The position numbers and the translations under genes are program-made. Positions 54,004 to 62,689 of a stretch of DNA of 64,000 nt are shown in pieces; the stretch's first letter is position 1, and the number at the start of each line of letters is the position of its first letter. The DNA lies in assembly GCF_030362935.1 (NCBI RefSeq), contig NZ_JAUCDY010000002.1, positions 124,001-188,000 of the forward strand, read 5' to 3'. Origin of the DNA: Thiopseudomonas acetoxidans (GTDB lineage: Bacteria; Pseudomonadota; Gammaproteobacteria; Pseudomonadales; Pseudomonadaceae). A model generated the notes under the pieces. That model had not been told where the DNA came from, ran no database searches, and saw only the letters and a program-made list of their open reading frames with translations.

Positions 54004-54288
54004 ATGCTGACCCATCAAGACGTCGAAAAGCTAGCCAAACTCACCCAGCTAGCTTTAAGCGACACAGCTTTAGCCGAGCACCTACGGGCCTTAAACCAAA
54101 CAACCTCCCTCTTTAGCTCCATCAAAAATATCGCGACCGCCAATTCCGAACCGCTAATCAGCCCTCTGGAAATCAGCCAACGCCTGCGTGCCGATGTGGT
54201 GAGCGAAACCAATCAACGCGACCGCTACCAGACCCTCGCTCCCGCCGTGGAAAATGGTCTCTACCTCGTACCCAAAGTGCTGGATTAA
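54004..54288 (+). CDS. gatC: Asp/Glu-tRNA amidotransferase subunit GatC
   Basis: 94 residues with the GatC pattern: DVEKLAKLTQLALSD at the start, PLEISQRLRADVVSE in the middle, and APAVENGLYLVPKVLD at the end. GatC wraps around and stabilises the GatA-GatB interface. An AAGGA site precedes the ATG, and a -10-like TATAAT lies at 53928-53933, but no good -35 is in place. The middle (FSSIKNIATANSEPL) is a little shorter than in P. aeruginosa as I recall it. gatA starts 14 bases later. Confidence 0.95.
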   Translation: MLTHQDVEKLAKLTQLALSDTALAEHLRALNQTTSLFSSIKNIATANSEPLISPLEISQRLRADVVSETNQRDRYQTLAPAVENGLYLVPKVLD

Positions 54289-54302
54289 AGGACGTCTCAA
54301 TC

Positions 54303-55751
54303 ATGCAACAGAAAACCATGGCTCAACTTGCGCAAGCACTGGCCAGTAAAGAATTTTCCGCTCGCGAACTGACCGAGCACTACCTACAGCGCATCAAACA
54401 ACAAGACCCTGCGCTAAACAGCTTTATTACTGTTACCGCTGAGCAGGCGTTGCAACAAGCCGAACACGCCGATGCTCGTCGCGCCGCCGGGGAAAAACAG
54501 CCCTTACTGGGCATCCCTTTAGCGCACCAAGACCTGTTTTGTACACAAGAGGTGCGCACCAGCTGTGGCTCAAAAATGCTGGATAATTTTGTCGCGCCTT
54601 ACAATGCCCAGCTGATTGAGCAACTCAATCAAGCCGGTGCTGTGTCCTTGGGTAAATTGAACATGGACGAGTTTGGCATGAGCAGCAGCGGGCAGACCAG
54701 CTTTTATGGTGCCTGCAACAACCCTTGGGATAACAGCCGTGTGGTGGGCGGTGCAGCCAGTGGTAGCGCTGCAGCAGTAGCGGCTGGCTTAGCGGCCGCC
54801 AGTACAGCCATGGACAGCGGCGGTGACATTCGCCTGCCTGCAGCTTTTAACGGTTTAACTGGCTTAAAACCCACCTATGGACGTGTATCACGCTGGGGCA
54901 TGACCGCCTATGCGTCAAGTTTTGACCAAGCCGGCTTTTTAACCCGCACCGCCGAAGACAGCGCCCTGCTGTTAAACGTCTGCGCCGGTTTTGATGAGCG
55001 CGACTCTACCAGCGCACAAGAAGCTGTGCCGGATTACAGCAGCACCTTAAATCAGCCGCTGACCGGTCTGCGCATCGGTATCGCGCGCGCCTTGTTTAAC
55101 GTCGATTTAAACAGCCAAATCGGTGAGGCCGTACTCGCCAGCGCCGAACAACTTCAGCAACTGGGCGCCACCTTGGTTGATATCGAACTGCCGCACGCAG
55201 AACACGCCGTCGCCATTGCCACCATCATTGGCACCGCTGAAGCCTCGACTAATATGTCGCGCTTTGATGGCGTGCGCTTTGGATACCGCTGCGAGAATCC
55301 ACGTGACTTGGCTGATATGTATCAACGCAGCCGCAGTGAAGGCCTAGGCGAGCAGGTGCAGCGCCGCATCCTGCTGGGTGCTTACTACCTCTCAGCTGAG
55401 CAATATCAAGATTACTATGTCCAAGCCCAGCGTATTCGCCGCTTAGTCAAGCAAGATTACATGGAGGCCTTTAAGCAGGTGGACTTGATTTTAAGTCCCA
55501 CCAGCGCTGATTTACCTCGTGCAGTCAACGCCACTGTGGATGCTAACGCTGATTTTTTAACCCAGCGCTATACCGTAGCGGCCAACTTAGCTGGCTTACC
55601 CGCCCTCTCACTGCCGGTTGGCTTGCTGGAGCAACTGCCCGTCGGTGCGCAACTGATTGCGCCCCACTTTCACGAGGCACGCCTGCTGAATGCAGCCCAC
55701 CAATACCAGCAGGCAACTGACTGGCACACCCGCACACCGGCTGGATTCTAA
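54303..55751 (+). CDS. gatA: GatA, glutamyl-tRNA amidotransferase subunit A with all three catalytic-triad residues replaced
   Basis: 482 residues and collinear with GatA throughout (FCTQEVRTSCGSKMLDNFVAPYNA, GLTGLKPTYGRVSRWGM, SRFDGVRFGYRCE). GatA normally releases ammonia from glutamine with a Ser-cisSer-Lys triad. Here AHKD reads AHQD (Q76), GGSSGGS reads GGAASGS (A151) and DTGGSIR reads DSGGDIR (D175). A151 and D175 keep the normal 24-residue spacing, so the alignment is secure. The frame is intact and flanking residues are conserved. The expected result is loss of glutaminase activity while the GatA fold and GatB contact could survive. Confidence 0.95.
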   Translation: MQQKTMAQLAQALASKEFSARELTEHYLQRIKQQDPALNSFITVTAEQALQQAEHADARRAAGEKQPLLGIPLAHQDLFCTQEVRTSCGSKMLDNFVAPYNAQLIEQLNQAGAVSLGKLNMDEFGMSSSGQTSFYGACNNPWDNSRVVGGAASGSAAAVAAGLAAASTAMDSGGDIRLPAAFNGLTGLKPTYGRVSRWGMTAYASSFDQAGFLTRTAEDSALLLNVCAGFDERDSTSAQEAVPDYSSTLNQPLTGLRIGIARALFNVDLNSQIGEAVLASAEQLQQLGATLVDIELPHAEHAVAIATIIGTAEASTNMSRFDGVRFGYRCENPRDLADMYQRSRSEGLGEQVQRRILLGAYYLSAEQYQDYYVQAQRIRRLVKQDYMEAFKQVDLILSPTSADLPRAVNATVDANADFLTQRYTVAANLAGLPALSLPVGLLEQLPVGAQLIAPHFHEARLLNAAHQYQQATDWHTRTPAGF

Positions 55752-55762
55752 GGAGACGCACC

Positions 55763-57208
55763 ATGCAATGGGAAACCGTGATTGGGCTAGAGATTCATGC
55801 ACAACTAGCCACTAAAACTAAGATTTTTTCCGGCAGCGCCACTGAATTTGGCGCTGAGCCAAACACCCAAGCCAGCGTCAGCGACTTAGCCATGCCAGGC
55901 ACTTTACCTGTGCTGAATGCTGAGGCAGTCCGCATGGCCTGCATGTTTGGCTTGGCCGTAGACGCTGAGATTGCCGAACATAACATCTTTGCGCGGAAAA
56001 ATTATTTCTACCCTGACCTGCCCAGCGGCTATCAGACCAGCCAGATGGATCACCCGATCGTCGGTTTGGGTCATCTGGACATCACCCTCGAAGACGGCAG
56101 CATCAAGCGCGTCAACATTACCCGCGCGCACCTCGAAGAAGATGCGGGAAAAAGCTTGCACGAAGATTTTAGCGGCATGACCGGTATCGACCTCAACCGT
56201 GCCGGCACCACGCTACTGGAAATTGTCTCCGAGCCAGAAATGTCCAACGCTAAAGAAGCTGTGGCTTACGCCCGCGCTATTCATAGTCTGGTACGCTACT
56301 TAGGCATCTGTGATGGCAACATGGCAGAAGGCTCGTTCCGCTGCGACTGTAACGTCTCCATTCGCCCCAAAGGGCAAACCGAGTTCGGCACCCGCACAGA
56401 AATCAAAAACGTTAACTCCTTCCGCTATATCGAACGCGCGATCAATAGCGAAGTACAGCGCCAGATTGAGCTGATTGAAGACGGCGGCACCGTGGTGCAG
56501 GAAACCCGTCTGTATGATCCGAGCAAAGACGAAACCCGCTCCATGCGTAGCAAAGAAGAAGCCACCGATTACCGCTACTTCCCTTGTCCTAACTTGCTAC
56601 CGGTCGTGATTGAGCGCAGTTTTTTAGATGAATTGCGTGAGCAACTGCCTGAACTGCCGACACAAAAGCGCAAGCGTTTCGAGCAAGAATTTATGCTCTC
56701 CACCTATGACGCCAGCGTGCTGACTTCCAGCCGGGAAATGGCCGATTACTTTGAAGCCGCTCTAGCCATCAGTAAAGACGCCAAACTCACCGCCAACTGG
56801 GTGATGGGTGAACTGTCCAGCCTACTCAATAAAGACAATTTGGATATCCAAGACTCGCCCATCAGCGCTACGCAACTGGGTCAGCTGCTGGTACGCATCA
56901 AAGACAACACTATCAGCGGCAACATTGCCAAGACTGTGTTTGAAGCCATTGCCAATGGCGAAGGTGATGCGGACAGCATCATTGAACAGCGCGGCTTAAA
57001 GCAGGTTACCGACTCTGGCGCCATTGAAGCCATTCTCGATGAAATGCTGGCCGCCAATGCCACAGAAGTTGAGGAGTACCGTGCGGCAGACGAAAACCGC
57101 CGTAAGCGTATGTTTGGTTTCTTTATCGGACAAGCCATGCGCGTCTCTAAAGGCAAAGCCAACCCACAGCAGGTGAATGAGCTCCTCAAGCAAAAGCTTG
57201 AGGGCTAA
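55763..57208 (+). CDS. gatB: Asp/Glu-tRNA amidotransferase subunit GatB
   Basis: 481 residues. GatB phosphorylates the Glu or Asp on the misacylated tRNA and then amidates it. The kinase/transamidase pocket looks conserved: TVIGLEIHAQLATKTKIFSG, HNIFARKNYFYPDLPSGYQ, HLEEDAGKSLHE, GIDLNRAGTTLLEIVSEPEM, FRCDCNVSIRP. The C-terminal YqeY-like tail binds tRNA. It starts 11 bases after gatA with a strong AAGGAG. Unlike GatA, it has no obvious lesion, so the transamidase half may still work if ammonia is supplied. Confidence 0.97.
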   Translation: MQWETVIGLEIHAQLATKTKIFSGSATEFGAEPNTQASVSDLAMPGTLPVLNAEAVRMACMFGLAVDAEIAEHNIFARKNYFYPDLPSGYQTSQMDHPIVGLGHLDITLEDGSIKRVNITRAHLEEDAGKSLHEDFSGMTGIDLNRAGTTLLEIVSEPEMSNAKEAVAYARAIHSLVRYLGICDGNMAEGSFRCDCNVSIRPKGQTEFGTRTEIKNVNSFRYIERAINSEVQRQIELIEDGGTVVQETRLYDPSKDETRSMRSKEEATDYRYFPCPNLLPVVIERSFLDELREQLPELPTQKRKRFEQEFMLSTYDASVLTSSREMADYFEAALAISKDAKLTANWVMGELSSLLNKDNLDIQDSPISATQLGQLLVRIKDNTISGNIAKTVFEAIANGEGDADSIIEQRGLKQVTDSGAIEAILDEMLAANATEVEEYRAADENRRKRMFGFFIGQAMRVSKGKANPQQVNELLKQKLEG

Positions 57209-57241
57209 TTAAGACTTACTGATAAATTATGCTGTGTTTCT

Positions 57242-57278
57242 GAAGCCCTGAGCGATTTTAGTAATAGCTTAGGGCTTC
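57242..57278. terminator. Convergent hairpin after gatB
   Basis: GAAGCCCTGAGC (57242-57253) and GCTTAGGGCTTC (57267-57278) pair at all but one position. It sits between gatB and the convergent solute-binding gene, whose stop codon it overlaps. T-rich sequence follows further on. Confidence 0.6.
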
Positions 57279-58060
57279 AGGCTTGCTTGTTTTTTCTGCA
57301 ACAACTTTTTAGCTACACTGCGCTTGTTAAGCTCTCGCAGTGCTTGGCTCAACTTGCCTTGCAAAGCTGGGTCATTGCAGGCGGAGTTATTGCTTAATGC
57401 AATATAAACGGATTCTGTAACACGAACCTGTGCCAGCGCCTCTAACTCATCCTGCGCCGCCAAAGCCTGTAAACTCAAGTCTAATTCATACCCATCTGCC
57501 AGTAAAAAATCCGCTTTACCATTAAGAATGGCTTGTACTGCCTCGCGCTGATTAGCCACTTCAAGTCCCTGCTGCACATCCATCTCACCTAGCCAGGGTG
57601 TTAGTAATCCCTGTTCAATCTGTGCTGGCCAGTAGACCGCTCTTAAGCCTCGTAAGGCTGGAGTTTGCTTCAGGTCTGTTAACTCTGCATAACGAAACCA
57701 AAGCTGATAGCGCGCTTGCCAATAAGCCGGCTCGATAAGCAGCGCATCTGCATGCTCCAGCAAATCCAAGCGCGCAGACAGCCACATATCCACCTGCCCC
57801 GAAGCAAATGCCCGCAAACCTTCTTCATAGCTATCTACGGGTAACAGGTTTATTTTAATACCGGCTTGCTTGGCTAACTCGCGGCTTAACTGTGCATCTA
57901 CGCCAGTGCCCTGCTCGTTGCTATAGGCCGGCTGTGTGCCAAGTGCTACAGCGACAATATTCGTGCAGCTTTCAGGCACAGGAATATCGGCCTGCGCGGC
58001 GTTGGCAGCCAGCAGCCCTACTCCTAACAACAGCGGTAAAAATGCGCGCGATTTAATCAA
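57269..58060 (-). CDS. Periplasmic amino-acid-type solute-binding protein
   Basis: 263 residues with a signal peptide (FLPLLLGVGLLAANAAQA). It is a bacterial extracellular solute-binding family 3 protein: YSNEQGTGVDAQLSRELAKQAGIKINLLPVDSYEEGLRAFASGQVDMWLSARLD, and an end like DPALQGKLSQALRELNKRSVAKKLLQ. A cysteine pair (C32-type ESCTNI and SACND) may form a disulfide. No ABC permease or ATPase genes are adjacent, so the transporter or sensor partner is unknown. Confidence 0.8.
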   Translation of the reverse strand: MIKSRAFLPLLLGVGLLAANAAQADIPVPESCTNIVAVALGTQPAYSNEQGTGVDAQLSRELAKQAGIKINLLPVDSYEEGLRAFASGQVDMWLSARLDLLEHADALLIEPAYWQARYQLWFRYAELTDLKQTPALRGLRAVYWPAQIEQGLLTPWLGEMDVQQGLEVANQREAVQAILNGKADFLLADGYELDLSLQALAAQDELEALAQVRVTESVYIALSNNSACNDPALQGKLSQALRELNKRSVAKKLLQKKQASLKP

Positions 58061-58085
58061 AGTCAGCCATCTTCAAAAAGAGTTA

Positions 58086-58114
58086 AAAAACCCGCCTATG
58101 AATAGCGGGTTTTT
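58086..58114 (-). terminator. Intrinsic terminator of etfBA
   Basis: AAAAACCCGC (58086-58095) pairs with GCGGGTTTTT (58105-58114). On the minus strand the stem is followed by a T tract. It lies 24 bases past the etfA stop. Confidence 0.9.
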
Positions 58115-58137
58115 GTTGTGCCACGTATTTTAACAGC

Positions 58138-59067
58138 TTACAGCGCGGCGTCTAACTCAGGAATAACATCAAACAAGTCGGCGACCAAACCATAGTCAGC
58201 CACTTGGAAGATAGGCGCATCCGCATCTTTGTTAATCGCAACAATGACTTTAGAGTCTTTCATGCCGGCTAAATGCTGGATAGCACCTGAGACACCTACC
58301 GCTATATACAGGTCAGGGGCAACGATCTTACCGGTTTGACCCACCTGTAAATCGTTGGGCACAAAGCCTGCGTCAACCGCCGCACGGGAAGCACCTACAG
58401 CACCGCCTAACTTATCAGCTAGGGCGTAAAGCATGTCAAAGTTTTCACCACTTTGCATACCGCGGCCACCCGAAATAACCACACGCGCTGCAGTTAAGTC
58501 CGGACGGTCAGACTTAGCGATTTCCTCACCAACAAAGGTTGAAATACCTGCATCAACACCCGCAGCAATATTTTCTATAGCTGCACTACCGCCTTCTGCA
58601 GCAGCGGCATCAAAGCCTGTGCCACGCACAGTAATCACTTTAATGTCAGCACTGGATTGCACAGTAGCAATCGCATTACCTGCATAGATTGGACGCTTGA
58701 AGGTATCTGGGCTTTCAACAGAAATAATCTCGGAGATCTGATCCGTATCCAGCAGTGCAGCCACACGTGGCAACAGGTTTTTACCCGTGGTGGTAGCTGG
58801 GGTTAAAACATGGCTGTACGCCTTGGCTTGCTCTGCGACGAGCAACGCTACGTTTTCCGGCAATTGATGCGCATAGGCAGCGTTATCTGCCACCAACACC
58901 TTGGTTACGCCCTCTACCTTTGCCGCTGCTTCACCTGCTGCAGCGCAGTTCTCACCGGCCACTAAAATATGAATATCACCACCAATGGCCTTAGCTGCAC
59001 TCACTGTGTTTAGAGTTACAGCACCCAGCGCGCTATTGGAGTGTTCAGCAATTACTAAAATAGCCAT
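58138..59067 (-). CDS. etfA: Electron transfer flavoprotein subunit alpha
   Basis: 309 residues. The N-terminal ETF domain begins MAILVIAEHSNSALG. The C-terminal FAD-binding domain has PDLTAARVVISGGRGMQSGENF, GASRAAVDAGFVPNDLQVGQTGKIVAPDLYIAVGVSGAIQHLAGM and VAINKDADAPIFQVADYGLVADLF. ETF accepts electrons from acyl-CoA and other dehydrogenases and passes them to ETF-ubiquinone oxidoreductase. Its ATG shares one base with the etfB stop (TAATG). Confidence 0.97.
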   Translation of the reverse strand: MAILVIAEHSNSALGAVTLNTVSAAKAIGGDIHILVAGENCAAAGEAAAKVEGVTKVLVADNAAYAHQLPENVALLVAEQAKAYSHVLTPATTTGKNLLPRVAALLDTDQISEIISVESPDTFKRPIYAGNAIATVQSSADIKVITVRGTGFDAAAAEGGSAAIENIAAGVDAGISTFVGEEIAKSDRPDLTAARVVISGGRGMQSGENFDMLYALADKLGGAVGASRAAVDAGFVPNDLQVGQTGKIVAPDLYIAVGVSGAIQHLAGMKDSKVIVAINKDADAPIFQVADYGLVADLFDVIPELDAAL

Positions 59068-59816
59068 TAGATCACCTTCGCTTCATTTTTTAACTTATCA
59101 ACCAACTCAGCTACATCCTTAACCTTAATGCCAGCGCTGCGTTGAGCCGGGGCTTCGACCTTGAGCGTCTTAAGCGTGGAGCCCACCGAAACCCCCAATG
59201 CGTCAGGCGTTTGCGTCTCTAGCGGCTTGCGCTTGGCCTTCATAATGTCTGGCAACTTGGCATAACGTGGCTCATTCAAGCGCAAATCCGTGGTGACAAT
59301 AGCAGGCAGTTTCAGCGCTACGGTTTGAAAACCACCATCAATCTCACGCGTTACACTCACTGTATCGCCATCGACCTCAACCTTAGAGGCAAAGGTGCCT
59401 TGGGCAAAGCCTGTCAACGCTCCAAGCATCTGACCCGTTTGATTGTTATCGCTATCAATGGCTTGTTTACCCAGCAAAATCAACTGCGGCTGTTCTTGGT
59501 CGGCAACCGCTTTAAGAATTTTCGCCACCGCCAACGAGCCAAGCTCGGCATCAGTTTCGACTAGAATCGCACGATCAGCACCTAACGCCAGCGCCGTACG
59601 TAATTGTTCTTGCGCTGCTGTTGGACCTACACACACAGCAACAACTTCAGTGGCAATCCCTTTTTCTTTTAAACGAATGGCTTCTTCTACGCCAATTTCA
59701 CAAAAAGGGTTCATGGACATTTTCACATTGGCCAGTTCAACGCCCGTATTGTCCGCTTTAACGCGAACCTTAACGTTATGGTCGACCACACGCTTGACAG
59801 CTACTAGAACCTTCAT
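59067..59816 (-). CDS. etfB: Electron transfer flavoprotein subunit beta
   Basis: 249 residues from the ATG at 59816 (MKVLVAVKRVVDHNVKVRVK), with a strong GAGGA site. The longer frame to 59858 adds unrelated residues. Family landmarks are NPFCEIGVEEAIRLKE, LALGADRAILVETD, LLGKQAIDSDNNQTGQML and VTTDLRLNEPRYAKLPDIMKAKRKPLE. It binds AMP and forms the ETF dimer with EtfA. The upstream region, divergent from etfdh, contains a PsrA-type box overlapping a candidate promoter. Confidence 0.97.
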   Translation of the reverse strand: MKVLVAVKRVVDHNVKVRVKADNTGVELANVKMSMNPFCEIGVEEAIRLKEKGIATEVVAVCVGPTAAQEQLRTALALGADRAILVETDAELGSLAVAKILKAVADQEQPQLILLGKQAIDSDNNQTGQMLGALTGFAQGTFASKVEVDGDTVSVTREIDGGFQTVALKLPAIVTTDLRLNEPRYAKLPDIMKAKRKPLETQTPDALGVSVGSTLKTLKVEAPAQRSAGIKVKDVAELVDKLKNEAKVI

Positions 59817-60001
59817 AGATTCCTCGTTATCTCCGGATGAATAAAACCCGCAAGGCAAGCCCAGCAGAGTAGTTAAAACCTCAATAAAAAAAACACTTTA
59901 AGAGGTTTGCAAAACAGTAAAACACAATAGGGTAGGTTATCTTGAACGCAACAAGCGATGCGGTCAACTAAACAGCCCAAGCACATTACTCTTAGCAGTG
60001 A

Positions 60002-60029
60002 TTCTAAACAGGATCTCAATAAATTCAAA
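60002..60029 (-). promoter_or_regulatory. Candidate sigma-70 promoter of etfBA
   Basis: On the minus strand TTGAAT (60029-60024) and TAGAAT (60007-60002) are spaced 16 bases apart, about 190 bases before etfB. The -35 hexamer overlaps the palindrome at 60027-60040 by three bases, so a protein bound there would block it. The rest of the 337-base gap between etfB and etfdh holds no gene. Confidence 0.5.
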
Positions 60030-60040
60030 CGATCGTTTGC
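60027..60040. promoter_or_regulatory. PsrA-type operator between etfBA and etfdh
   Basis: CAAAC-GATC-GTTTG is a perfect 14-bp palindrome. It matches the published Pseudomonas PsrA box, (C/G)AAAC-N2-4-GTTT(G/C). PsrA is a TetR-type regulator released by long-chain fatty acids and is known to control the etf genes in Pseudomonas. A second, imperfect palindrome centred on ACCATGGT lies at about 60051-60068. Confidence 0.75.
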
Positions 60041-60153
60041 ATTTATTCTATCGACCATGGTAGATATACTCTCTAACAGCCTAACTAATCTGGCTCAACT
60101 GTCCGCCAACCTATAAAATAACAACATTACGTATATGAAGTAGGAGAACGCTT

Positions 60154-61809
60154 GTGGAACGCGAATTCATGGATTTCGATGTCGTCATTGTAGGAGCAGG
60201 CCCTGCCGGTTTGTCTGCTGCCTGTCGTTTAAAGCAAAAAGCCAGCGAGGCTGGCAAAGAAATCAGCGTCTGCGTCGTAGAAAAAGGCTCTGAAGTCGGT
60301 GCACACAGTCTTTCTGGCGCCGTATTTGAACCGCGCGCGCTTAACGAGCTTTTTCCTGACTGGAAAGAAATGGGCGCCCCCCTAAACGTGCCGGTTAAGC
60401 GCGACGACATTTATCTGTTTAAAAGTGCTGAAAAAGCCCAAAAAATCCCTGGTTTGTTTGTGCCCAAAACCATGCACAACGAAGGCAACTACATTATCTC
60501 CCTCGGTAACCTATGCCGCTGGCTGGCTGAACAAGCCGAAAACCTTGGCGTAGAAGTATATCCCGGCTTTGCCGCGCAGGAAGTTCTTATTAATGATGCG
60601 GGCGCTGTGTATGGCATCCTCACCGGCGATATGGGCGTAGACCGCGACGGCAACCCCAAAGATGGCATGTACGCCCCCGGCATGGAGCTACGCGCCAAGT
60701 ACACTCTGTTTGCTGAAGGCTGCCGTGGTCACTTGGGCAAACAACTTCTTGCACGCTATCAGCTGGAAAGTGATTGCGATCCCCAGCACTACGGTATTGG
60801 CATCAAAGAAATTTGGGATATTGATCCTGCCAAGCACGAAGAAGGACTGGTAGTTCACACTGCAGGCTGGCCACTGAATGACGAAAACCCGGGCGGCTCA
60901 TTCCTGTATCACACGGAAAACAACCAGGTGGCCGTAGGTTTGATTGTTGACCTGTCCTACAGCAATCCCCACTTGTCACCTTTCGACGAATTCCAACGCT
61001 ATAAACATCACCCGGTGATCAAGCAGTATCTTGAGGGCGGCACGCGTGTTTCCTACGGCGCACGGGCGCTAACTAAGGGTGGCTTTAACTCCATACCAAA
61101 AATGGTTTTCCCCGGTGGTGCGCTAATTGGCTGTGATCTCGGTACGCTCAACTTTGCCAAAATCAAAGGCAATCACACCGCCATGAAATCAGGCATGCTG
61201 GCAGCTGATGCCGCTGCAGAAGCTTTATTAGGCGGCTCAGAAGGTGGTGATGAACTCACAGCCTACGTGCAAGGCTATAAAAATAGCTGGTTGTATGACG
61301 ATTTATACCGCAGTCGCAACTTTGGCGCAGCCATTCATAAATTTGGCGCGTTGATGGGTGGAGCATTTAACTTTATCGACCAAAATATCTTTGGCGGTAA
61401 AATCCCAATCACTTTGCGCGATCAAACCCCAGACTATGCGCGCTTAAAGAAAGCCAATGAAGCGGCAAAAATTGATTACCCCAAGCCTGACGGCAAACTC
61501 AGCTTTGACAAACTTAGCTCAGTATTTATTTCTAACACCGCGCACGAAGCGAATCAGCCGGTGCACTTAAAGCTGACTGACCCAAGCATCCCAGTGGAGC
61601 AAAACCTGCCTCTGTATGACGAGCCCGCACAGCGCTACTGCCCAGCAGGCGTATACGAAATAGTCGATGCGGACGAAGGTGGCAAACGCCTACAAATCAA
61701 CGCCGAAAACTGTGTACATTGCAAAACCTGCGACATCAAAGATCCCGCGCAAAACATCACTTGGGTTCCACCCGAAGGTGGCGGCGGACCTAACTACCCC
61801 AACATGTAG
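60154..61809 (+). CDS. Electron transfer flavoprotein-ubiquinone oxidoreductase
   Basis: 551 residues. The start is a GTG at 60154 with TAGGAGA upstream; the protein then begins MEREFMDFDVVIVGAGPAGLSA, as in Pseudomonas homologues. It has the FAD dinucleotide motif GAGPAG, a ubiquinone/membrane-binding middle (GCDLGTLNFAKIKGNHTAMKSGMLAA) and a C-terminal 4Fe-4S site (CPAGVYE, CVHCKTCDIKDPAQNITWV). It moves electrons from ETF into the quinone pool during fatty-acid and amino-acid oxidation. It is divergent from etfBA; a terminator follows. Confidence 0.97.
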   Translation: MEREFMDFDVVIVGAGPAGLSAACRLKQKASEAGKEISVCVVEKGSEVGAHSLSGAVFEPRALNELFPDWKEMGAPLNVPVKRDDIYLFKSAEKAQKIPGLFVPKTMHNEGNYIISLGNLCRWLAEQAENLGVEVYPGFAAQEVLINDAGAVYGILTGDMGVDRDGNPKDGMYAPGMELRAKYTLFAEGCRGHLGKQLLARYQLESDCDPQHYGIGIKEIWDIDPAKHEEGLVVHTAGWPLNDENPGGSFLYHTENNQVAVGLIVDLSYSNPHLSPFDEFQRYKHHPVIKQYLEGGTRVSYGARALTKGGFNSIPKMVFPGGALIGCDLGTLNFAKIKGNHTAMKSGMLAADAAAEALLGGSEGGDELTAYVQGYKNSWLYDDLYRSRNFGAAIHKFGALMGGAFNFIDQNIFGGKIPITLRDQTPDYARLKKANEAAKIDYPKPDGKLSFDKLSSVFISNTAHEANQPVHLKLTDPSIPVEQNLPLYDEPAQRYCPAGVYEIVDADEGGKRLQINAENCVHCKTCDIKDPAQNITWVPPEGGGGPNYPNM

Positions 61810-61815
61810 ACAGCA

Positions 61816-61844
61816 AAAAGCCCTCGTTAAAGAGGGCTTTTTTA
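61816..61844 (+). terminator. Intrinsic terminator after the ETF-QO gene
   Basis: AAAAGCCCTC (61816-61825) pairs with GAGGGCTTTT (61832-61841) around six bases and runs into further T residues. It lies 6 bases past the stop and, being A/T flanked, could also serve the convergent yafJ. Confidence 0.92.
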
Positions 61845-61864
61845 TGTGCAAATCGCGCGTGTAG

Positions 61865-62638
61865 CTAAGCCTTCCCCTCGCTATAAATCACTCCATCGCG
61901 CCACAGCTTCCATTCACCCGGCTGATACAACACCCAGGCTTCGTTGTCCGTTAATGGGTCAGTGGCTATTACAGTAACTACATCATTGGGGGTGGTTTCT
62001 GCATGGAAATCCACAGTCACATCTGCATCTTTTAAAGTGGCAGGTCCAAAGGGTGCGCGACGCGTGATATGCGTCATCTTTGTGGTGCAATAACTAAACA
62101 ACCAATCACCATTGCTGAGCAAGCAGTTAAACACCCCCGCTTGGCGGAATTCATCACAAGCCTCCACCAGCACGGTCAATAATTTATCCAATGAGGGTAA
62201 CTGCGTGAAGTAGCTACGCAAACGATTGAGCAGCTCACAAAAAGCCGCTTCGCTGTCTGTATCACCCACAGGCTGATAAAAACCTTGCGCCGATGCAAAG
62301 TCTGCCAATTGGCCGTTATGGGCAAAACACCAGTTCTGCCCCCACAGCTCACGCACAAAAGGATGGGTATTGGCTAAGCTGACCGCCCCGACATTGGCTT
62401 GGCGAATATGGCCAATCACTGCCGTGCTTTTAATCGGATAACGCTGCACTAATTGGGCCACTTCAGAGTCGGCACTGGCTTGTGGGTCTTGGAATAAACG
62501 CAGACCACGCCCCTCATAAAACCCTATGCCCCAGCCGTCTCGATGCGGCCCAGTGCGCCCACCACGCTGCATCAAACCGGTAAAGCTAAACACTATATCC
62601 GTGGGCACATTGGCACTCATGCCTAATAATTCACACAT
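61865..62638 (-). CDS. yafJ: YafJ-type class II glutamine amidotransferase
   Basis: 257 residues. The nucleophile is Cys2 (MCELLGMSANVP), exposed after removal of Met1. The Ntn-type glutaminase fold shows GGRTGPHRDGWGIGFYEGRG, GHIRQANVGAVSLANTHPF, WCFAHNGQL and GDTDSEAAFCELLNRL. No synthetase domain is attached, so the acceptor of the released ammonia is unknown. It is a single gene, convergent with the ETF-QO gene. Confidence 0.9.
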   Translation of the reverse strand: MCELLGMSANVPTDIVFSFTGLMQRGGRTGPHRDGWGIGFYEGRGLRLFQDPQASADSEVAQLVQRYPIKSTAVIGHIRQANVGAVSLANTHPFVRELWGQNWCFAHNGQLADFASAQGFYQPVGDTDSEAAFCELLNRLRSYFTQLPSLDKLLTVLVEACDEFRQAGVFNCLLSNGDWLFSYCTTKMTHITRRAPFGPATLKDADVTVDFHAETTPNDVVTVIATDPLTDNEAWVLYQPGEWKLWRDGVIYSEGKA

Positions 62639-62689
62639 ATTTCAACCTGTTTATGCAGCATCATCTTGAGGCTACAACGAAAATCCATA

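Noticed and set aside
54303..55751. Calling gatA a pseudogene or a different amidase
   Set aside because: The frame is intact and the protein aligns to GatA over its whole length in a gatCAB operon; only the catalytic residues differ, so it is best called a GatA-like pseudoenzyme.
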